DNA of 64,000 bases from Rhodococcus spongiicola (lineage in GTDB: Bacteria; Actinomycetota; Actinomycetes; Mycobacteriales; Mycobacteriaceae): the NCBI RefSeq assembly GCF_004011835.1, contig NZ_RKLN01000005.1, positions 371,064 through 435,063 of the forward strand, read 5' to 3'. This document shows, piece after piece, positions 1-8,343 of the stretch. Made by a program: the position numbers and the translations under genes. Each line of letters opens with the position of its first letter. The first letter of the stretch is position 1. The notes beneath the pieces were generated by a model, which searched no databases, was not told where the DNA came from, and saw nothing but the letters and a program-made list of their open reading frames with translations.

Positions 1-1898
1 CCAGCCCGGCCGCGTTCGGACCACCGGTGAAGTGGATCCGTGTCGAAACCCCCAACGCCTCCACGTCGATCAGGATCGACAGGCCAGGGGAGCCGGTGTC
101 GGTGTCGCTGCCGCCGGGCACGACGCCGTGGCTGCGGATCCTCGCCACCTATACCGAGGACGGGTCCCCCGGATTCCAGTTCGGGATCAGCGAGCTGTCG
201 ATCGACGACTACTCGTCCGGCGACCCCGTCCCCGTTCCGATCGTTCACCGAACGGTGCTGCCCGCGACCCCGGAGAGCGCGCAGATCCGTGGCTGGGACC
301 TCGGCCAGGAACTGCCCGGACGCTCAGGCTGTGCCGACGGCCCGGACCGCGTCCACTGCAGCCCGGCACTGGCCCTGCCGCCCGAGGAGCCGGGCACGTT
401 CAGCCGGACGTTGTCGGTGCCCGACGCGACCGCAGTCACCCCGGAGCTGACGTTGCGGCCGCGGGCAGGGGGCCCGCTCGACGAGATCGTCGCCGACCCC
501 TCGATGGTGTCCGCGCGCGGCCCCGCCGACGGTGTCGAAATGCGCGGCTCCGCGAGCGCGGCCGTCGACGGCAACCCCGCGACGTCATGGACGGCGCCCG
601 CGGACAGCGCGCAGGGCAAGGGCGGACTGACGACGCTGACGATCACGCTCCCCCAGCCGACTGTCGTATCCGGGCTGCAGCTGACCGAGAGTGCCGGCGA
701 ACTGCCGGCCGCGCCGTCGCGGGTAGCGGTCAACCTCGGTAACGGCCCGCAGACCCGCGACCTCGACGGCCCCGAGGGGCCCGGCACCACCCACACCATC
801 GAACTCGAACCGCACCTCACCGACACGATCGAACTCACGTTGGTGAAGTGGCACGGCGTGCTCGATCGCACCGGCCTCGGGTTCCTGCAGGCACAGCCAC
901 CGGGCCTGTCCGAAGTGGTCGCGCTCGGCGAGGACGGGCGACCGGTGCCGGGCACCGCGACCGAACCGCCGGAGCGCACCGTCACGGTCGGCTGCGACGC
1001 CGGCCCCACCATGTCGGTCGGCGGGGTGATGATGCGGATGTCGGTTACCGCGACCGTGCAGCAGCTGGCGACCGGACAGCCGGTCACCGCGACCCCGTGC
1101 ACGCCCGGCCCGGTTCCGCTGCCGCAGGGCCGCCAGGACGTCGTCGTCGCGCCCGGTCCGGCGTTCACCGTCGACAGCCTGCAACTGAACGCGGCGCCGG
1201 CGCCGCCGACCCCGTCCGTCACCGCACCGCCGGTCGGAAGCTGGACCGAGAACCTGCGGGAACTCGACGTCGACGCGTCCAGCACCGACCAACTACTCGT
1301 TGTGCCCGAGAGCACCAACGTGGGCTGGGTGGCGACCGGACCCGACGGCACGCAGCTCGAGCCGATCGTCGTCGACGGGTGGCAGCAGGGCTGGATCGTG
1401 CCCGCCGGGACGGACGGCACCGTGACCCTGACCTTCCCGACCGACCGCTGGTACCGCGCCGGGATCGCCTTCGGTTTGCTGCTGCTGATCCCGCTCGCGC
1501 TGCTGGCGCTGGTTCCGCGTCGACGCGCAACGGAACCCGGGCCACCGCCACGACCGTGGCGCAGCACCTGGGCCGCAGCGGTCGGGGTGGTGGCGGTTGC
1601 TGCCGTCGTCGCGGGCCTCGTGGGCGCCGTCACCGCTCTCCTCGTCGCCGGCTGCGCGCTGGGGCTGTCGCGGTGGAGGGGCGCGGTATTCGCCGTCCGG
1701 GTGATGGCCGCCACCGCGGGCCTTTCAATGGTGACCGCGTCGGTGCTGCTGTCGACCGGCCCGTGGCGGGCCCCCGACGGCTACGTCGGGCATTCGTTCC
1801 TGATTCAGCTGTTGGCGCTGATCGGCGTCGTCTGCGTCGGGGTGGCTGCACTGCCGCTGTCACGTTCTCCGATCTGGCGCCGCCGCTCCCAGCGGTGA
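1..1898 (+). CDS. aftD: C-terminal part of AftD-type arabinofuranosyltransferase (5' truncated by window)
   Basis: The reading frame is open to the left window edge, so only about the last 630 residues are present; AftD proteins are usually about 1,400 residues. AftD is an integral-membrane, decaprenyl-phospho-arabinose-dependent alpha-(1->3)-arabinofuranosyltransferase for arabinogalactan and lipoarabinomannan. The visible part is extracytoplasmic beta-rich sequence with a discoidin (F5/8 type C)-like stretch (SASAAVDGNPATSWTAP and following). It ends with three hydrophobic segments near the C-terminus, beginning at AGIAFGLLLLIPLALLAL, and a basic tail. The identification also rests on downstream gene order matching the mycobacterial aftD region. 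The 3' end overlaps the convergent acyltransferase gene by 94 bases. The catalytic N-terminal GT-C part lies outside the window. Confidence 0.75.
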   Translation, partial: SPAAFGPPVKWIRVETPNASTSIRIDRPGEPVSVSLPPGTTPWLRILATYTEDGSPGFQFGISELSIDDYSSGDPVPVPIVHRTVLPATPESAQIRGWDLGQELPGRSGCADGPDRVHCSPALALPPEEPGTFSRTLSVPDATAVTPELTLRPRAGGPLDEIVADPSMVSARGPADGVEMRGSASAAVDGNPATSWTAPADSAQGKGGLTTLTITLPQPTVVSGLQLTESAGELPAAPSRVAVNLGNGPQTRDLDGPEGPGTTHTIELEPHLTDTIELTLVKWHGVLDRTGLGFLQAQPPGLSEVVALGEDGRPVPGTATEPPERTVTVGCDAGPTMSVGGVMMRMSVTATVQQLATGQPVTATPCTPGPVPLPQGRQDVVVAPGPAFTVDSLQLNAAPAPPTPSVTAPPVGSWTENLRELDVDASSTDQLLVVPESTNVGWVATGPDGTQLEPIVVDGWQQGWIVPAGTDGTVTLTFPTDRWYRAGIAFGLLLLIPLALLALVPRRRATEPGPPPRPWRSTWAAAVGVVAVAAVVAGLVGAVTALLVAGCALGLSRWRGAVFAVRVMAATAGLSMVTASVLLSTGPWRAPDGYVGHSFLIQLLALIGVVCVGVAALPLSRSPIWRRRSQR

Positions 1899-3004
1899 GT
1901 GGCGCGCCGCGCAGGATCCTCCACGAGCGCGTAGCTGGCCGACGCGACCGCGATCGACAGCACCGTGGTGACGGCGAGCACGAACCAGAAATTGCCGCTG
2001 AAGGGCGTGATCCCGAACATCGGAAAAACGATCGTCAGCACCGGGAGGTGCCAGATGAACACGCCGTAGGACCACCGGCCTACCGCCAGTGAGAGGGGAC
2101 TGGCGAGAATGCGGTGCCGGTGATGAGCCAGCGCCAGCGGCGCAAGCAGCGCGAAGCCCATGACCGCACCGAGAGCGATCTTGGTCGCGTACTGCCACGG
2201 CTCCGGGCGCACGAGGCCCTCCGGGCCGGCCAGCCAGGTCGTCGACAACCCGAATGCGACCAGCGCGATCGCCGCCATCAGCACCCGACGCTCGGCGAGG
2301 CGGTGCACCCACGTCCCGCCGACCATTGCCAGTTCGGCGAGCAGCATGCCCGCCGCGAACCACGGGATGTAGCCGGGCAGCCAGTTGTCGTGGTGGATGC
2401 CCGCGGGGGTCGGCACCGGCAGGAACGCCCACACCAGGCTCACCAACGACACCGTGAGCAGCACCGGAACCCGGAACCGCGCAGCGGTCCCCCGCAGCCC
2501 GACCAGCGCCAAAGCGATGATCGGCAGAACGAGATAGAACGCCACCTCCACCGACAGCGACCACATCTGCGTCAGCCCCTCGGTGAGGGTGAGCGGGACG
2601 AAAACCTGGATCAACGCCAGGTTCGCCGTCCACACCTGCCACCCGCCACCGGCCGACGGCAGGAACGCCAGCACCAGGACAACTGCCACCCAGTACGCGG
2701 GCAGGATGCGGGCCGCGCGGGAGGTCCAGTACTTGACGATTCTCGGCGGGGCGCCCAGGCCTCGGGCCGCCCCGGCGTGCGGACGCCACAGCAGGAACCC
2801 CGACAGCGCGAAGAAGACCGCCACCGCCAGATCGAACCGCCCCCAGATCCGGCCGATGACCGGGTCCCCGACGGCGCCGGTCTGGAAGGCCACGTGCGTC
2901 ACGAGCACCCCCAACGCCGCGAACCCGCGCATCCCGTCGAGGGCGGGTACGAAGGCGCGGGGGTCGCCGACCGGGGCGGTCTGGCGCAGGTGATTGCTAT
3001 TCAT
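1805..3004 (-). CDS. Acyltransferase 3 family membrane protein
   Basis: A 399-residue multi-pass membrane protein of the acyltransferase 3 (OafA/NodX) family, which moves acyl groups across the membrane onto sugars or other envelope molecules. The family signature ALDGMRGFAALGVLVTH near residue 22 carries the conserved histidine, and the SRAARILPAYW motif follows; about ten hydrophobic segments are visible. The ATG start at 3004 is divergent from the DUF3068 gene. Position and orientation match Rv0228 of M. tuberculosis relative to aftD. The substrate cannot be read from sequence; acylation of an arabinan or another glycolipid is an inference from context. The last 31 codons run antisense to the final transmembrane segment of aftD. 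Confidence 0.88.
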   Translation of the reverse strand: MNSNHLRQTAPVGDPRAFVPALDGMRGFAALGVLVTHVAFQTGAVGDPVIGRIWGRFDLAVAVFFALSGFLLWRPHAGAARGLGAPPRIVKYWTSRAARILPAYWVAVVLVLAFLPSAGGGWQVWTANLALIQVFVPLTLTEGLTQMWSLSVEVAFYLVLPIIALALVGLRGTAARFRVPVLLTVSLVSLVWAFLPVPTPAGIHHDNWLPGYIPWFAAGMLLAELAMVGGTWVHRLAERRVLMAAIALVAFGLSTTWLAGPEGLVRPEPWQYATKIALGAVMGFALLAPLALAHHRHRILASPLSLAVGRWSYGVFIWHLPVLTIVFPMFGITPFSGNFWFVLAVTTVLSIAVASASYALVEDPARRATHRWERRRQIGERDSGSAATPTQTTPISANS

Positions 3005-3118
3005 CGTCGTTCAGTGTGCCTGCAGGTTGCTTACAGGCGAAAGAGCGATGCAATCACCCCGGAAATCCGGTGGGTGACGCAAACAAGACAGCGGGACTGT
3101 TAGTGTCTGGGCTCACGT

Positions 3119-3138
3119 GGTGTCCCAAAGTGGACACC
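3119..3138. promoter_or_regulatory. Inverted repeat GGTGTCC-N6-GGACACC
   Basis: Perfect 7-base arms separated by six bases lie between the divergent acyltransferase and DUF3068 genes, about 70 bases upstream of the DUF3068 start. The size and symmetry suit a dimeric transcription factor operator. No regulator gene is adjacent, so this is only a candidate. Confidence 0.35.
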
Positions 3139-3209
3139 GTGCGACCCGCGCAGCGCACGTGCTGTCGGTGGGGGTATCTCGATTCAACAGCATTGAGTTA
3201 GGAGAAAGC

Positions 3210-4367
3210 ATGGCCGAGCGCTCAGGCCGGAGCCGGATACTTGCCAGCGTCCTGGTAGGCCTCGGGACCTTCCTACTGGCCGTCGCGATCCTCGTTCCGG
3301 CGTACAGCTTGGACAGGCTCAAGAAGACCCCCCTCGACCTCGAGGTCACCTCGATCGCCGCCGGCACCGGTAGCGTGCTCGACGCGTCGGCCCTGCTCGA
3401 GGGCAGGATTCAGGTCGACAACGACGTGCCGATCGTCGCGCAGCGCTACGTCATCGCCGAGCAGCCGTCCGACGCCGAGGTTGTTTCGATGCAGGCCGGC
3501 CAGGCGGTGATCCGCACCGACAAGCAGGGTGACACCGGTCTGCTCACGGCGAGCGTCGACCGGGTCACCGTCGACCGGGTGAGCGCGATGCCGGTGGAGC
3601 CGCCCGTGGGCACCATCCAGATATCGCTCGACGCGCCGGCCCAGGAGGTCTCCCACACCGGCCTGCAGTACAAGTGGCCGTTCGACGCGGAGCAGAAGAG
3701 CTACCCGTATTTCGACCTGAACATCCGCAAGAGCCAGGACATCAATTTCGTTGAGGAAACCGAGATCAACGGAATGAAGGTCTACCACTACAGCCAGGTG
3801 ATCGAACCCACCGACATGTTCCAGGCGGTCGGCGACCCCACCTACAGGCTGGAGTTGCCCGCCGAGACGTTCGGCCTTGGCGGAGAAGAGCCGGTCACCA
3901 TGATCCGCTGGTACCAGAACCAGCGCGACATTTGGGTCGACCCGATCACGGGCATCGTCATCAAGGGCCAGGAGCAGATGTACCAGTACTACGCCCGCGA
4001 CAAGGACCAGCCCGACGTGACCGTCCTCCAGGCCACCCTGCCGTTCACCGAGGCCACCATCGAGAGCCAGATCAGCCAGGCCAAGGACGGCCAGGACCAG
4101 CTGGCGCTGGCCAGTCGGACGGTGCCTCTGGTCGCCGGCATCCTGGGCGCGATCGCACTGATCGCCGGTATCGTGATCGGCATCCGCGGTGGCCGTGGCG
4201 ACAAGGGCGCCGTCGCCGGTGGTCCGGCGACCCCGCCCGCCGGGTCGGGGCAGGCCGGTAAGGACGAATGGGCGTCGTCCGACCAGACAGAGGAGTTCCC
4301 CACGGTGCAGATGGACAAGGGCGATTTCGACGAGCGTGGTTTCACGGAGCCGCCGCGCCAGCAGTAG
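3210..4367 (+). CDS. DUF3068 membrane-anchored protein (Rv0227c-like)
   Basis: A 385-residue protein with one N-terminal membrane segment (about residues 8-30), a large extracytoplasmic domain and a second membrane segment (SRTVPLVAGILGAIALIAG) before a short acidic cytoplasmic tail. This architecture and the core (YPYFDLNIRKS, DPITGIVIKG) fit DUF3068, found only in mycolata. Homologues in Corynebacterium and M. smegmatis have been linked to lipomannan and lipoarabinomannan maturation; I recall this from the literature and cannot check it here. The ATG at 3210 is preferred because AGGAG sits at 3200-3204 and the hydrophobic segment follows directly. Gene order matches Rv0227c between Rv0226c and Rv0228. 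A strong hairpin follows. Confidence 0.85.
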   Translation: MAERSGRSRILASVLVGLGTFLLAVAILVPAYSLDRLKKTPLDLEVTSIAAGTGSVLDASALLEGRIQVDNDVPIVAQRYVIAEQPSDAEVVSMQAGQAVIRTDKQGDTGLLTASVDRVTVDRVSAMPVEPPVGTIQISLDAPAQEVSHTGLQYKWPFDAEQKSYPYFDLNIRKSQDINFVEETEINGMKVYHYSQVIEPTDMFQAVGDPTYRLELPAETFGLGGEEPVTMIRWYQNQRDIWVDPITGIVIKGQEQMYQYYARDKDQPDVTVLQATLPFTEATIESQISQAKDGQDQLALASRTVPLVAGILGAIALIAGIVIGIRGGRGDKGAVAGGPATPPAGSGQAGKDEWASSDQTEEFPTVQMDKGDFDERGFTEPPRQQ

Positions 4368-4387
4368 CCCCAGCCACCCCTTGACCA

Positions 4388-4421
4388 CCGGGCCCCGCAC
4401 GGATCACCGTGCGGGGCCCGG
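4388..4421. terminator. Strong GC hairpin between convergent genes
   Basis: A perfect 15-bp stem (4388-4402 with 4407-4421) closes a four-base loop (ATCA) just after the DUF3068 gene and before the end of the convergent aquaporin gene. No U-tract follows, as is common for actinobacterial terminators; it could act on both strands. Confidence 0.75.
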
Positions 4422-4476
4422 CCGTATATGCGTCAACCTGCGCCACTGCCGCTGCGGTCACCGATCCAAGCCGCGA

Positions 4477-5136
4477 TCACCGATCGTCGGGGTTCAGCGC
4501 AAGGAAGAGGGTTCCGGCAGCGACGGCAGCCGGGAGTTGGGCCAACAGGTACACCCACAGCGTCGACCAAGCGAACAATCCCATCGTGGCGGCGCCGACT
4601 GCAACCGCCGGGTTGAACGCGGCGCCTGAGATCGCTCCGACCGCGAATGCCCCCGCCACCACGGTGAATCCGATGGCCAGCCCGTAGAACGAGTTGTTCG
4701 GATGGTCCTTGCTGGTGGCGACATTGAGCACCACGAAGCACAGAGCGAACGCGAACAGCAGTTCCACCACGAAAGCGGCCAGCAGGGTGCGACCCTCCAG
4801 CGTCAGTGTCGCGGCAGTCTCGTCCTGCACCGGAAACACGACCGCACGTACCACTACAGCTGCGAGGAGCCCGGCCACTAGCTGGGCGATCCAGTACCCG
4901 ACGGCGTCACGAAGTCCGATCCGGTGCCGTAGCAGCACGGCCAAGGTCACCGCCGGGTTGAAGTGTCCACCGGAGATATGCCCGCCGGCGTAGATCATCA
5001 CCATCAGGGTCGCCCCGATCGCCAACGGGGCGAACGGGCTGCCGCTGCCTACAGCGGCTCCGACGGTGAGCACCAGGAAGAACGTACCGATCGCCTCGAT
5101 CGTGTACCTCGCGCGAACATTGCGTTCACCGGTCAT
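4477..5136 (-). CDS. Aquaporin/MIP-family channel
   Basis: A 219-residue major intrinsic protein with six membrane segments and two half-helix NPA boxes: SGGHFNPAVTLAVLL in the first half and SGAAFNPAVAVGAATMG in the second. It would pass water or small neutral solutes through the cytoplasmic membrane. The arginine that normally follows the second NPA (NPAR, part of the ar/R selectivity filter) is replaced by valine-alanine, so the pore is probably wider or differently selective than a strict water channel. It is transcribed towards DUF3068 and lies between two genes that are neighbours in M. tuberculosis, so it appears to be a lineage-specific insertion. Confidence 0.9.
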   Translation of the reverse strand: MTGERNVRARYTIEAIGTFFLVLTVGAAVGSGSPFAPLAIGATLMVMIYAGGHISGGHFNPAVTLAVLLRHRIGLRDAVGYWIAQLVAGLLAAVVVRAVVFPVQDETAATLTLEGRTLLAAFVVELLFAFALCFVVLNVATSKDHPNNSFYGLAIGFTVVAGAFAVGAISGAAFNPAVAVGAATMGLFAWSTLWVYLLAQLPAAVAAGTLFLALNPDDR

Positions 5137-5323
5137 CTATCTACGTTCAGCCACATGGGTTGATCCCGTCAAGTTCCGGCTCTCAACGATCCACCAGGCG
5201 TGGTCCTGAATCCGAACACACCTCTCGTTTCGCCGGGAGACGGTGTTCCTCGCGCCGTTTGTCCTGATCAGCGGCCATCTTCGCGATGTTCGTGGTGTGG
5301 CCGGCCCGGCCGGTGGCGGCGGC

Positions 5324-6535
5324 CTAGCGTGTCGGGACGCCGGCGGACCGAGCGCTGCGCAGCACCAGCACCGCCACCGTAGCGGCCGTCACCGTCGCCA
5401 CGCACATCGCGACCGCGACGAACTGGCGGACCGTGTCGGCGACGGTGAACATCAGCGCCGCCTCGACCGCGAGGCCCACCCACGCGACGATCGCGAGATG
5501 GGTGCGCTCCCCCGCGATCGCCGACAGCAGCACACCCTGCAGCACCGCGAGCGCCGCCCCGTTCCACGCGAACATCCACAGGATGCCTTGCACCGGCGCG
5601 TAGTCCTCGCCGAACAGGATCGGCGCGAGCGGGGCGGCCACGACGGCGCCGACGACTACGACGGCACCGAGCGCGACCAGGACCCCGACCGCCGATCGGA
5701 CCGCCGACGCGGACTGCTTGGGGTTCGCCATCTTCGGGTAGAGCACCACCCCGATCGCCTGCGGCAGCCAGAACGCGGCCTTGGTCACAACGGCCCCGGC
5801 CGCATACAGGCCGGCGTCGTGGGAGTCGAGCACCGCACGGGCGATCACGAGGTCCATCGACGAGAGCGCGATCAGCGCCAGCTGCACCTGCGACGCCCGC
5901 AGCACCGTCGCGACGCCGATCACGGCCCCGCCACCCTGTTCACGCTCGCCGGACACGCGCGCCACGATCAGACGGGCCGCGAACGCCATCACCCCGGTAC
6001 CGACCGCTCCGGCGAGCAGCGTCGGCCCCGGACCACCGCCGACCGCCATTACCGCGACCGCCGGAGCCACCCTCGCGACCCCGGCACCGGCCAGCACGAC
6101 GCTCAGTTCCGCGAACCGGCCGGTGCCCTGCAGCAGCCCCTGTTCGGTGGCGAGCAGCACCAGTAGCGGCGCCGCAACGAGAGCCGCCGACGTCGCACCG
6201 AGGCTCGTGTCGAGCGCCCACGACATCAACGGCACCAGCGCGACCGCGACGGCGCCGACGATCGCTGCGCTGCGGTAACCGAGCGCCCGCAAAGCCGCCT
6301 CGGGCTTACCGTGCACCACTTCGCGGGCCACGACGGTCTGCAACCCCAGCGCCGGCACCGCGAGGACCAGTTGCGCAGCGAGCAGGCTCGCGAACTCCCC
6401 GTACCCGGCGGGGCCGAGCCAGCGCAGCCCGGCGAGCGCAAGCAGGTAGGCGGCGATGTTCGCCGTCATCGACCCGATCGTCACCATCGTCATCCCGGCG
6501 ACGACGGTCGAGCCGGACAGGGATTGGCGTGGCAT
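5324..6535 (-). CDS. Oligosaccharide flippase family (Wzx/MATE-like) membrane protein
   Basis: A 403-residue protein made almost entirely of hydrophobic segments (about 12), with the polysaccharide-biosynthesis/MurJ-like pattern, including an early LRWLGPAGYGEFASLLAAQ motif and the late GEDYAPVQGILWMFAWNGA stretch typical of Wzx-type transporters. Such proteins move lipid-linked sugars to the outer face of the membrane. The gene diverges from the Rv0226c-like gene with only 32 bases between start codons and sits among glycosyltransferases of the arabinan locus. A role in exporting a lipid-linked glycan is therefore likely, though the cargo is unknown. Not seen at this position in the M. tuberculosis order I recall. 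Confidence 0.8.
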   Translation of the reverse strand: MPRQSLSGSTVVAGMTMVTIGSMTANIAAYLLALAGLRWLGPAGYGEFASLLAAQLVLAVPALGLQTVVAREVVHGKPEAALRALGYRSAAIVGAVAVALVPLMSWALDTSLGATSAALVAAPLLVLLATEQGLLQGTGRFAELSVVLAGAGVARVAPAVAVMAVGGGPGPTLLAGAVGTGVMAFAARLIVARVSGEREQGGGAVIGVATVLRASQVQLALIALSSMDLVIARAVLDSHDAGLYAAGAVVTKAAFWLPQAIGVVLYPKMANPKQSASAVRSAVGVLVALGAVVVVGAVVAAPLAPILFGEDYAPVQGILWMFAWNGAALAVLQGVLLSAIAGERTHLAIVAWVGLAVEAALMFTVADTVRQFVAVAMCVATVTAATVAVLVLRSARSAGVPTR

Positions 6536-6567
6536 TCGCCCATGATCGCACCAGTACAGTGCGCGTC

Positions 6568-8343
6568 ATGACGGCACGGCGCACAACACCCACCCGGGCG
6601 GTGCCGATCCTGTACAGCGCGGCCCTGGCCGTGCTGATCTTGGGCCCGCTGCTGGGCCCCGGCTACCTGCTGCTCCGCGACGCGGTGAGCACCCCGCGGT
6701 CGTATCTCACCGACTCGGCACTGGGCCTCACCGACGCCGCAGCCCGCGCCGTCCCGCAGGACTGGCTGGTCGCGGTGCTCAGTTCCGTCATCGACGGCGG
6801 CGTCGTGGTCAAGACGATCCTGTTCGCGGCGCTGTGGCTGGCCGGCTGGGGCGCCGCCCGCCTGGTGACGGTCCTGCTGCCCGGTGCTGGGCTGGGGCCG
6901 CAACTGGTGGCGTCGACGGTGATGCTGTGGAACCCGTACGTGGGCGAACGCCTGCTGCAGGGGCACTGGAGCCTGCTCACGGGCTACGCAGCGCTGCCGT
7001 GGATCGTGTGCGCGGCGGTCTGGATCCGGCGCGGACGCCGTGGCGGCTGGTGGGTGCTGACGCTGAGCCTCGCAGCCGCCGGCCTGACCCCGACCGGCGC
7101 GATCCTTGCGGCCGTCGTCGCGCTAGCCGTGCTGGGAGCCCCCGGCGGGCGCAGCGCGAGGGCGCCCCGCCTGCTGTGGACGGTGCTGGTCGTCGTGGCG
7201 GCGTCGGCGCCCTGGCTGGTGGCAACGGCCGTGTCCGGCGGCGGGGCGACGTCCGACCCGGCAGGTGTCGCGGCATTCGCCTCCCGTGCAGAGCCCGGCC
7301 TCGCCACGATCGGCAGCCTCGCGGGGCTGGGTGGGATCTGGAACGGCGACGCCGTGCCGACGTCGCGGACGTCACTGTGGGCGCTGGGAGGAACCATCCT
7401 GCTGCTCGCGGTGATCGCGTGCGGGCTGCCCGCGCTGTGGCGGCGCAGACGCAATCCGGTGGTCGTCGCGCTCGCGGTGCTGGCGCTGGCGGCGGTGCTG
7501 TTGCCCGCGCTGGCCGCCACCGGCTGGGGTCTGGCGGTCGGCGAGTGGGCCGTCGTGCACGTGCCAGGCGCCGGGCTGCTGCGCGACACCCAGAAGTGGG
7601 TGGCGCTCGCTGCGCCGCTGTACGTGCTGGCCGCGGCCGCCGGGGTGCGGTCGCTGAGCGCGCGGGTCTCGGTGCCCGCCGCGGTCCCGGTCGCCGCCGT
7701 TGTGGCCGTCGTCCTGGCGCTGCCCGACCTCGGGTGGGGCGTCGGAGGGGCGTTGAAGCCCGTGCAGTACCCCGCGTCGTGGCAGCAGGTCGTCGAGCGG
7801 CTGGAGGCGTCGCCGGAACGCGGCGACGTCGCTGTCCTACCGACCGGGATGTTCCGCATGTTCCCTTACAGCGGCGATGCGCCCGTTCTCGACCCGGCAC
7901 CGCGGATGCTACCGGTGGACGTGCTGCAGACAGGGCAACTCGTGGTCGGGCGGGCGTCGACCGTCGAGGGCGAGGGAGCGCGGGCCGCACGCGTCGAGGA
8001 GCTGTTGCTGTCGGGGGCCGCGCCGGACGAACTCGTCGGCGAACAGGTGGGGTGGGTACTCGTCGAGCGCACCACTCCGGGTCCGCTGGGTGACTCGCAA
8101 CGCACCCTGGACCGGCTCGAACCGGTGTGGTCGGACGACGAGCTGGCGCTGTACCGGGTTCCGGGGGCGGTCGCGGCACCGCCGGAAGATCGCTCACCCG
8201 CCGTCGCGGCGCATCTGGTGTGGGCGACGCTGCTGGTGGGGGGCGCGCTAGGCGCCCTGGGGTCCCGCCTGCGGTCCCGCCGACGCAACCGTCCCGGCTT
8301 CGGCACCCGCGATGAGACCCGACACGTGCCGTCCCGTAGCTGA
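6568..8343 (+). CDS. Multi-pass membrane protein, Rv0226c-like
   Basis: A 591-residue membrane protein with roughly ten to twelve hydrophobic segments across residues 10-410, then a soluble C-terminal region of about 130 residues and a final membrane segment (AHLVWATLLVGGALGALGSRL) with a basic tail. Layout resembles GT-C glycosyltransferases, but I recognise no certain catalytic motif. Position and orientation correspond to Rv0226c of M. tuberculosis, a conserved membrane protein of unknown function. The ATG at 6568 is chosen because an earlier start would overlap the divergent flippase gene and adds a non-hydrophobic extension. The 3' end overlaps the convergent glycosyltransferase gene by 96 bases. 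Confidence 0.75.
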   Translation: MTARRTTPTRAVPILYSAALAVLILGPLLGPGYLLLRDAVSTPRSYLTDSALGLTDAAARAVPQDWLVAVLSSVIDGGVVVKTILFAALWLAGWGAARLVTVLLPGAGLGPQLVASTVMLWNPYVGERLLQGHWSLLTGYAALPWIVCAAVWIRRGRRGGWWVLTLSLAAAGLTPTGAILAAVVALAVLGAPGGRSARAPRLLWTVLVVVAASAPWLVATAVSGGGATSDPAGVAAFASRAEPGLATIGSLAGLGGIWNGDAVPTSRTSLWALGGTILLLAVIACGLPALWRRRRNPVVVALAVLALAAVLLPALAATGWGLAVGEWAVVHVPGAGLLRDTQKWVALAAPLYVLAAAAGVRSLSARVSVPAAVPVAAVVAVVLALPDLGWGVGGALKPVQYPASWQQVVERLEASPERGDVAVLPTGMFRMFPYSGDAPVLDPAPRMLPVDVLQTGQLVVGRASTVEGEGARAARVEELLLSGAAPDELVGEQVGWVLVERTTPGPLGDSQRTLDRLEPVWSDDELALYRVPGAVAAPPEDRSPAVAAHLVWATLLVGGALGALGSRLRSRRRNRPGFGTRDETRHVPSRS

